A stretch of DNA of 64,000 bases from Candolleomyces eurysporus. Its lineage: Eukaryota; Basidiomycota; Agaricomycetes; Agaricales; Psathyrellaceae. The stretch lies in NCBI GenBank assembly GCA_027579435.1, contig JANBPK010000819.1:1-64000 (forward strand). The letters run 5' to 3'. Numbering within the stretch: position 1 is the first letter of the stretch; every line of letters begins with the position of its first letter. Made by a program: the position numbers and the translations under genes. Below, piece after piece: positions 56,984-64,000 of this stretch. The notes beneath the pieces are model-generated. The model did no database searches, was not told the origin of the DNA, and worked only from the letters and a program-made list of their open reading frames with translations.

Positions 56984-59329
56984 ATGTCGCTCGACGAGAA
57001 AAGGACGAGCACCAACGAGAAAGTCGTCGACGCGGAGAAGGTCGACAGCCTCTCCGAGTCGGTCGAGTTCGATGAGACCCTTCGCGAGCCAACCGCGCAG
57101 GATGAGACCCTCCACCGTGGTCTCAAGGCCAGGCAAATCTCCATGATTGCGGTGCGTTTCTGTCCTCGTCTCCGTTGTCTACACGCCCTGACTTCACTCT
57201 GGACGTTCAGCTTGGTGGAGCCGTCGGCACTGGTCTTATCATTGGGTCTGGGACGGCGCTCAGACGAGGTGGTCCTCTAGGTGGGGCGTTCATTCTTCTG
57301 TTGATTGCTATCATTCTCACCTTCATCCCTACAAGGTTTACTACTCGGTTACGCCTTTGTCGGCTTCGTTTGCTACCTGGTCATGGTGGCTCTGGGAGAG
57401 ATGGCTGCGTATATTCCCCACAAGCGAGGTTTCGCTGGATATGCGACACGGTTTGTGGATCCAGCCCTTGGCTTTGCACTTGGATGGAACTATTTGGCGA
57501 AATATGCAAGTATTTCGACCGTGCCAAATTTTTTTTTGCATGCTGACAATCATTCTAGCTCATCGTTACTCCAAACAACATTAATGCGGCTGGTGTCGTT
57601 GTGCAGTATTGGACGAAGAGCGTTCATATTGCCATTTGGATGGGTAATTACATTCCGTCTTTCTTCGGGACGTCACCTTTGCTCACTCCTGCTTTCCAGT
57701 TATTTTTATCACCTTCAGTATGTCCTCCAAACTGAGTTAGCGTCGGCTGTCAATTCTGATCATTTTAACAAGTCTTCGTCATAAATCTTTTGGGAGTCCG
57801 CGTATTCGGTGAACTGGAATTCTGGTTCTCTGGAATAAAGAGTGAGTATTAATAGCACCTAGAACTTCCGAGTCCGAACCTGAGGTTAACCATCCTCCAT
57901 AGTCGTTGCCCTGATTGCCCTCCTGTTGATGGGCATCATCATTGATCTTGGTTCGTTCTTGCTCTTCTTCCCCGAGATCTGCACATTTATAGACCAATCA
58001 CGTAGGTGGAAATCCTCATCGTGATAGACTTGGATTCAGATACTGGAAGGAGCCCAATGGACCTATGGGCAAATACCTTCTCGATCAAGTTGGCGGCAAC
58101 ACTTCCCTGTCCATCTTCCTTGGATTCTGGGCTACATTGACCAATGCACTGTTTGCATACATGGGAACTGAGCTCATCGGTGTCACTGTTGGAGAGGTAT
58201 GTAAGCTTTCTATTGTAGCATCACCCTCGCTGACGCCTTTTCGCCAAGGCTGAGAATCCCCGTCGCAATATCCCTATCGCTATCCGAAGAACGTTTTTCC
58301 GTATCCTAGTCTTCTATGTTGGCGGTGTTTTCGTTATCGGTCTTATCGTTCCCAGCACGAACCAAGACCTCTTCATCGCTACGCAAGCCAGGACCGGTGC
58401 TGCAGCCAGTCCATTTGTCGTTGCAACCAGACTGGTAAGTCGTCCCTGTTTCCCATCCAGATTGCCGCCTGACCCCGGTCCTCCTTAGGTTGGTATCAGG
58501 ACATTGGACCATGTTATCAACGGTGCCATTCTCATCTTCGTGATGAGTGCTGCGAACTCGGATCTTTACATTGGATCTCGCACGCTGTATGGTCTGGCAG
58601 TTGAAGGGAAAGCGCCCAAGATCTTCAAGCGAGTCAACCGTATGGGTGTCCCTTACCCTGCGTTGATCCTTTGTACGTTGTTCTGTGGCCTCGTTTTCCT
58701 CAATGTCAGGTCATCCGGATCTAGAGGTAAATTTTCGTTGCGTCTAGCGTATCTGGCTCTTTACTGATGTGTTATCTAGTGTTCGGATGGTTCGTCAACT
58801 TGGTGTCAACCTTTGGCGCTTTGACATGGATGTGTATCGCTTACTCACACATGTAAGCGTCTTTATTGTGCGGGTGGTATGACCGATGCTCATTTCACCC
58901 ACTAGTCGCTTCATGAAAGCCCTCGAACTTCAAGGAAAATCGAGAGATGACCTGCCTTACAAAGCCCCCTTCCAACCATGGGGAAGTTGGTTCGCTCTTG
59001 GTGCCACTACCATAATCACATTCTTCAAAGGATTCGACACGTTCCTCCCATGGAACACTGCGAACTTTATCACGTATGCAATTTTCTATGACTCAATGGG
59101 TGTGCCATGTTTGCTGACGAAACTCTGCAGGAGCTACATTGCCATTCCAGTATTCTTCTTCCTCTGGATCGGCTACAAGCTCTTTATGAAGACTTCTGTC
59201 ATCCCTTTGTCCAGGGTCGATCTCGTGACTGGGCTTAAGGAAATTGACGATGAAGAGAAACGTTATCTCGAAGAACAAGCACGCCTCCCGCCCAGGGGCT
59301 GGCTTGGAAGGCTCTGGGATTCTTTGTAA
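56984..59329 (+). CDS. Amino-acid permease (APC superfamily, fungal AAT family)
   Basis: Start MSLDEKRTSTNEKVVDAEKV, with a long charged cytosolic N-terminus. RGLKARQISMIALGGAVGTG opens TM1, the family hallmark. Further segments, across many short introns, are LLLGYAFVGFVCYLVMVALG, EMAAYIPHKRGFAGYATRFV, PALGFALGWNYLAKY, FVATRLVGIRTLDHVINGAI, SAANSDLYIGSRTLYGLAVE, VNRMGVPYPALILCTLFCGL, AYSHIRFMKALELQGKSRDD, LPYKAPFQPWGSWFALGATT. The C-terminus is cytosolic (EKRYLEEQARLPPRGWLGRL). Twelve membrane helices are expected. It imports amino acids at the plasma membrane by proton symport; substrate cannot be told from sequence. Confidence 0.92.
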
Positions 59330-59708
59330 ATTACTCGCTCGTAGACATGTACACGACATCAGAACATATAACGAATTTACGAGATTTACCATGTCTGTCT
59401 GTCTATTCCCTGAGTTTGTTATGCTGACGTCATACGCTTATGTGGCGACGTGGAGGACTTAGATATCGCCCTTCCTAAAACGCACTGAACACTTCCACGA
59501 ACACGAATCACGATCGGTTTTAAATGGAGGGCTCATGCTGGTCCTGGTATAAAACCCAGATGCGATGAGAGGGTCGTCATTCAGTTTCCTCCTCGTCTTT
59601 GGTGTCTTAACCATCCTATCGTCCATCAAGTTGTACAACTCGAGTTTCTTCAAGAAACCTCAGTCAATACTCGCTACTTCTGACATAAACGACACTTCCG
59701 AACTCAAC

Positions 59709-61136
59709 ATGTCCATCTCTCGAGTTTCGCGCCATGTCGTCAAGAAAGTTCTTGCTATCGAGCAATCCGAGGTACGAGTCTCTCTGACAGTTCTGGCTCC
59801 TAGATGGCTGAATGGTACTAGGGTGCCGGCGCTCGTGTCCGACGAAGCATTGGATCTATGGACTTGCGCAATCTGACGCCCTTCCTCATGCTTGACCACT
59901 TCCGCATCGGAAAGGGAGCGGTGAGTCGGCTTTTAACTGCAGGTCTTGAAAGCCTACTGACGCCTTATTGCAGGGTTTCCCGGATCACCCTCATCGCGGT
60001 CAGGCCACGGTTACTTACATGTTACAAGGGTACGTCCAATGACAGCACATCCATTTGATATCATGCCGGCAACTCTAACACTTGCGATCTAGTTCAAGCC
60101 GTCACGAAGACTCTGCTGGCCATAAGGGGACCATAGGTACGCATCCAGCTGGTGTTTCATTGTTTTGACCCTAACGTATTGTCCCGTAACAGTCGCCGGA
60201 GGCGTCCAATGGATGTGCGCCGGCAAAGGTATCATCCATGCTGAGATGCCGGTGCATGATGAAGGCCATCCCGAACCAGTTGGGTTCCAGCTTTGGGTCG
60301 ACCTTCCAAAGCAATTCAAACTCGTGGTATGTGTGATCATTCATATACCTCAGATGGGTCAGATTTTAACCATCGGAACTCCTTAGGATCCGTCCTACCA
60401 AGAACTCGGGCCCGAGGGGTAAGTCCTGCCGCGCAGCTCCACTTGCAAACTTGTGAGAAGAACATTGCTAAATACATATGTATCGCTTTTCAGGATCCCA
60501 ACGGCTTATCCGGAAGGTCCAGATGGACCTGTCTCCATCAAGGTCATCAGTGGAAAGAGCCATGGGGTCGAGTCACCTGTCCGACCGCTGGGAGGGTGCT
60601 GGTTCTTCCACGTCAAGTTCACCAAGAAGGGCACCTTTTTCCAAGATATCCGTGAGTCCGTTTTATGATGGTTCATTGAAATCAATTGACTGATTCGTTA
60701 CTGCAAAGCTGCCGGATGGACAACCTTCGCTTACGTCTTCGAGGGAGGCGTATCGGTGGATGAGGACCCCACTCGCCTTGAATCGTACAACACCCTTGTT
60801 TTCTCCAGTGAAGCCGACCAAAGTGGAGTCTCCATCACGGCTTTGGACGATGAAACAGAGTTGATTCTAGTACGGCCGTCTCGTTATTCTACCGAACTCA
60901 TTCGCTCATCTATAATGCTAGGTTGCTGGAGAACCTCTTGACCAAACAGTCTTCCAATACGGACCGTTCGTTATGACCACGAAAGAAGAGATTCAGGGAA
61001 CGCTTTTGGACTGTAAGATATCAACTCTCTTCTGGACGCGAATACCGTGTACTGACTTCGATTGCCCCCAGATCAACTTGGGCGCAATGGGTTCGAAAAG
61101 GCCCACACCTGGAAGAGTGAAATAGGCAACCAGTGA
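59709..61136 (+). CDS. Pirin
   Basis: MSISRVSRHVVKKVLAIEQS, then GAGARVRRSIGSMDLRNLTP and FLMLDHFRIGKGA. GFPDHPHRGQATVTYML and IIHAEMPVHDEGHPEP contain the iron ligands (His-x-His; His-x-Glu). Further exons give LGGCWFFHVKFTKKGTFFQD and the second cupin domain to KAHTWKSEIGNQ. Pirins are nuclear/cytosolic cupins, some acting as quercetinases or co-regulators. I used the Met at 59709. An in-frame Met at 59565 would add 48 residues with a hydrophobic segment (SFSFLLVFGVLTILSSIKLY), which would be an unusual targeting sequence for a pirin. Confidence 0.9.
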
Positions 61137-61228
61137 TCAACGATCTTTCGTTTCCGATTTGTGTGCTTGGACATATGTAGAATGCAATTGTGTATCGAAT
61201 TGAATTGAAATTGTCAGGTCAAAGTCCT

Positions 61229-62735
61229 TTACGACTTGACATTTCGCTTCTTGACAACTACTCTCTGATCCTCCTCTGCATCGCTAACCTCCTCCATGGC
61301 ATCCCATACATCGTCTTCAGGTGCATCCGCCTTGGATGAATCAGATTCGGCGGCATTGAGCAAAGAATCGTGACCGTCCCAAACTATGCAGGTAGGTATG
61401 CAGTTTGCATACGTTTTNGCTGGTCACTGTTCCTTTTCCTTCGAGGCGTGAACCGGCTCTGCTGGCTGGAGCGTAAGCATTGTGTGTACGAACATATCGA
61501 TCCAGCGATGTGGATGCAACTGTGGGGGACGGAGCAATGGAAGTGATTGCCCCTGCTATACCTAGAGCACATTGTCAGACACCAGATAAAGTTCAATCTT
61601 ATATCATACCCTGATAGCCGTACAGTACTTGGCCATTACGCAAATCGACGGCGTACATATTTGTTCCATGATCACTTGCGAACAGTTCACTGAGGGCAAA
61701 GTGTAAGCTTTGGAGCTTGGGGAGGATAAGATGGTGACAAACTGCTCGTTAAACCCTGGCTGCAAGGTCTTGATGCCTCCTACTTTGCCAATGCCTTTCC
61801 AATCAGAAACGGGTTTCCGAGCTGCACGTATATCGTAACGTCTAATGTCGTTTCCAAGCGTCCCTGCGACTATTTGACGGGAACCTGAAGACGGTAAAAA
61901 TGAGAGCGATGTTATCCGAACTGGAACGCGAAGATTCAGGTTGTCGTTTGGGACCTGGTTTCGCATGAGTATGACTGTACAGAGGGTGGAATAGTATACG
62001 AGAGCATACATTTTTTNGCGCGCCATATTTCTCCAGGAAACAGTGCTTCTGATCGTTTTCTCTTCTTTCCGCTCGAGGCAGCCGATGTTTCTGATTGCGG
62101 TGGTGGTTGGAATGCTTGCTCCGTATTCCAGACCGATACCTCGACCTCTTCACCACCATAAGTGAAGCTTTGTGAGTCTGACGACAATCTCCAGTCTCGC
62201 AGACGAGTGGGTAGGGAAGCTTTGTCTTCTTGTGTTGGGGAGGAAGATTCTGTCAAGAATGTCGCTCTTCGTAGTGCACCGTTTGATGTACAAGAAAACA
62301 CTGAACTTTCCTCACAATTAATAAATTGCTGATAATGATGAAAGAAGGGAGGCTTTACTTGGTGGTTGCAGCCAGGCCTACAAATTGGTTGTCTTTCAGA
62401 TGTTTTTCTGACCATTGGCAAACCGTTTCGAGTTCATCGGCTGAGGATAAGGAATGCAGGGCGAGAGCTCCATCCGAAAAGGCTGTAGCTAGCTTTACTT
62501 GCTGATGTTCAATGTGGGCCAGAGATAGACAATTGGGCTACATACTAATGAACTCTCGGCGCTTGTAACAGGACAAACTGCAATTTTTTNGGACTGCAAC
62601 TCTATCGGAGGCATCTCCTCCAGTCGCTGGTAGCAGAGTATTTATCTGGGACTTTTCTTCTGGAGTAGAAGCATCTGGCTGGTATCGCAGAGCCTTGATA
62701 TTGCCTAGGTCGTCGCCGAATAGAAACCTACTCAT
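61229..62735 (-). CDS. NSA1: NSA1/WDR74-like 60S ribosome biogenesis factor
   Basis: Start MSRFLFGDDLGNIKALRYQP. Three N characters (62590, 62017, 61418) fall in coding sequence, and dropping each restores the frame: AVQKIAVCPVTSAESS; IWRAKN spliced to VPNDNLNLRVPVRI; TVTSKTYANCIPTCIVWDG. Diagnostic WD-repeat text is TSLSFLPSSGSRQIVAGTLG, NDIRRYDIRAARKPVSDWKG and IGKVGGIKTLQ. The C-terminal tail is acidic then basic (DDVWDAMEEVSDAEEDQRVV, KKRNVKS), typical of Nsa1. A WD40 propeller that joins early nucleolar pre-60S particles with Rix7/NVL. It is divergent from RMD5. Confidence 0.88.
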
Positions 62736-62879
62736 GGTGTGAAGAGAACAAATTTCTATGAGGCGCTCAGGTTCAATCATGGTCCAATAATGGGCACCAA
62801 GTCCCACGGTCCGGATCCGGATAGTTGCAGTGATTGACGACCTCAACGACTTCCGACACTGCACTCGTCCGTCGACACG

Positions 62880-64000
62880 ATGGACGGCCCTCTGAAAGAA
62901 CTTGGCAAACTTGAAACCTTCAGCTCTGGAAGATCAAAGGGAGCCACTATACAAGGCTCCCTGGACTCTCTCCTCAAGTCATTGCGCGAAGCTAAGGATG
63001 AAATAGCCGCGAAAGGCGTTGTGGACCCTTCTCGACTGCGAGACCTGTCGCAGGTGGCCGAGGGCAAGAAGAAGGAGATTGAAGATAAGCAGAAGGAGGT
63101 TTATTCGAGCATGTCGAGGTTCGGTAAAGCCTGGGACAAGGTGTGCTGTCTGCTTTCGTATGTCATGTGGACTATTTCTGAACATCTCTGCAGAAGTTCC
63201 CTACGGCTTTGCCAAGTTACTCTGATCTTTTCTCCTCTCCGTCTTCTGCGGCTGCTCTGGAACGAACAGTAGCGCTTCACTTGCTTAGGACTGGCCAATT
63301 CGATGTTGCAGAGACGTTCCTTGATGTGCGTTATCCATCCCAATAGCCGAGCTTTGTGCTCAATTCAGACTTGCAGGAATCCGGAGTAGAAATACCTCCC
63401 AAGCTCCGGGGACAATTTGTAGAACTGCATGAGATTTTGAAGGCTCTGCGCAACCAGAACATTGGTCCTGCACTCGAGTACGTTCTCTCGTGTTGGACGC
63501 TCCTTATTTCTTACTAATGTCTCCACAGCTGGGCCGACCGATATCAAGAGTTCTTGCAGTCGCGAGGATCGCCATTAGTTTTCTTCTTGCACCGTTCACA
63601 ATATATCCGCCTTCTTCTGTCAACCCACCCACCCGATCCGGAGGCAGCCATTGCCTACGCCAATAAGCATCTTGGACCGTTCCATGATGAGCATGAAGCC
63701 GAGCTCAGGCGACTCATGGCTTGCATCGCCTATTTACCCCTTTCGAAGCTCCAACGATCACCATATCAGGACCTAGCCCAGCCGCAGCTTCATTTCGACT
63801 TGGAGGCGTTATTCGCCAAGGAATATTGTGCGACTCTTGGTATGAGTCGGCAAGTACCACTCCGGGTTGTCGGAGATATTGGTGGAGGAGGCGCACTAGC
63901 GAGGATTGAAAAGGGAAAAAAGGTCATGAAGGATCGCAAAACCGAGTGGGCTCAGTCAGATGAGTTACCTGTGAGTCTTGTGAACCTGTTTTTGTCGGAC
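62880..64000 (+). CDS. RMD5: GID ubiquitin ligase subunit RMD5/GID2, truncated by window end
   Basis: Start MDGPLKELGKLETFSSGRSK. Exons join KAWDK to KFPTALPSYSDLFSSPSSAA. LHLLRTGQFDVAETFLD is the LisH-like helix and LRGQFVELHEILKALRNQNI the CTLH. GSPLVFFLHRSQYIRLLL follows, then AKEYCATLGMSRQVPLRVVG, DIGGGGALARIEKGKKVMKD and ..RKTEWAQSDELP. The C-terminal RING-like part lies beyond the window. Rmd5 with Fyv10 forms the catalytic core of the GID/CTLH ligase that degrades gluconeogenic enzymes. Confidence 0.9.

Noticed and set aside
1..64000. CRISPR arrays, bacterial operons, rRNA genes
   Set aside because: No regularly spaced repeats, no ribosome-binding-site/operon organisation, no rRNA-like sequence; the introns and gene content are fungal.

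Overview
The window looks like nuclear DNA of an agaricomycete-type basidiomycete. Genes are close together on both strands and split by many short GT-AG introns (about 45-90 bp). The recognisable proteins are eukaryotic and fungal: AP-1 beta-adaptin, NSA1/WDR74, the GID subunit RMD5, pirin and an APC-family amino-acid permease. Coding and structural calls come from reading frames, splice signals and remembered family motifs; no search was run. Single N characters are scattered through the window, mostly beside homopolymers. All nine that fall in coding sequence behave as an extra base: dropping them restores the reading frame.

Layout. 1-171 is the 3' end of a gene. 2.4-6.4 kb is a large Ser/Pro-rich protein and 7.1-8.8 kb a multi-pass membrane protein. 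From 9.5 to 19.4 kb, all on the minus strand, is a tandem array of seven related genes or relics. Complete copies carry a short first exon, an N-terminal membrane anchor, a long coiled coil and a shared C-terminal signature. Two subtypes alternate, and their intergenic DNA is also related, so a two-gene unit was duplicated. The most upstream copy has lost its own first exon and is joined in frame, through a phase-1 intron, to a nucleotidyltransferase-like gene (18094-20353).

From about 20.6 to 46.7 kb is an accessory island. It holds a nearly intact Helitron RepHel gene (23992-30041), a ribonucleotide reductase large-subunit paralogue missing several catalytic residues (30593-33927), a second nucleotidyltransferase-like gene with a decayed motif, a Zn2Cys6 protein whose cluster spans three exons, an F-box-like protein and several orphan spliced genes.

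From 47.1 kb to the end is a conserved housekeeping block: AP-1 beta, OTU2/OTUD6-like deubiquitinase, an armadillo RAP1GDS1-like protein, a peroxisomal enoyl-CoA hydratase/isomerase with a PTS1, an amino-acid permease, pirin, NSA1 and RMD5 (cut by the window end). These are unrelated core genes in convergent or divergent pairs, not a pathway cluster. The contrast between this block and the 9-47 kb region, rich in duplicates, orphans and a transposon, is the main organisational feature.
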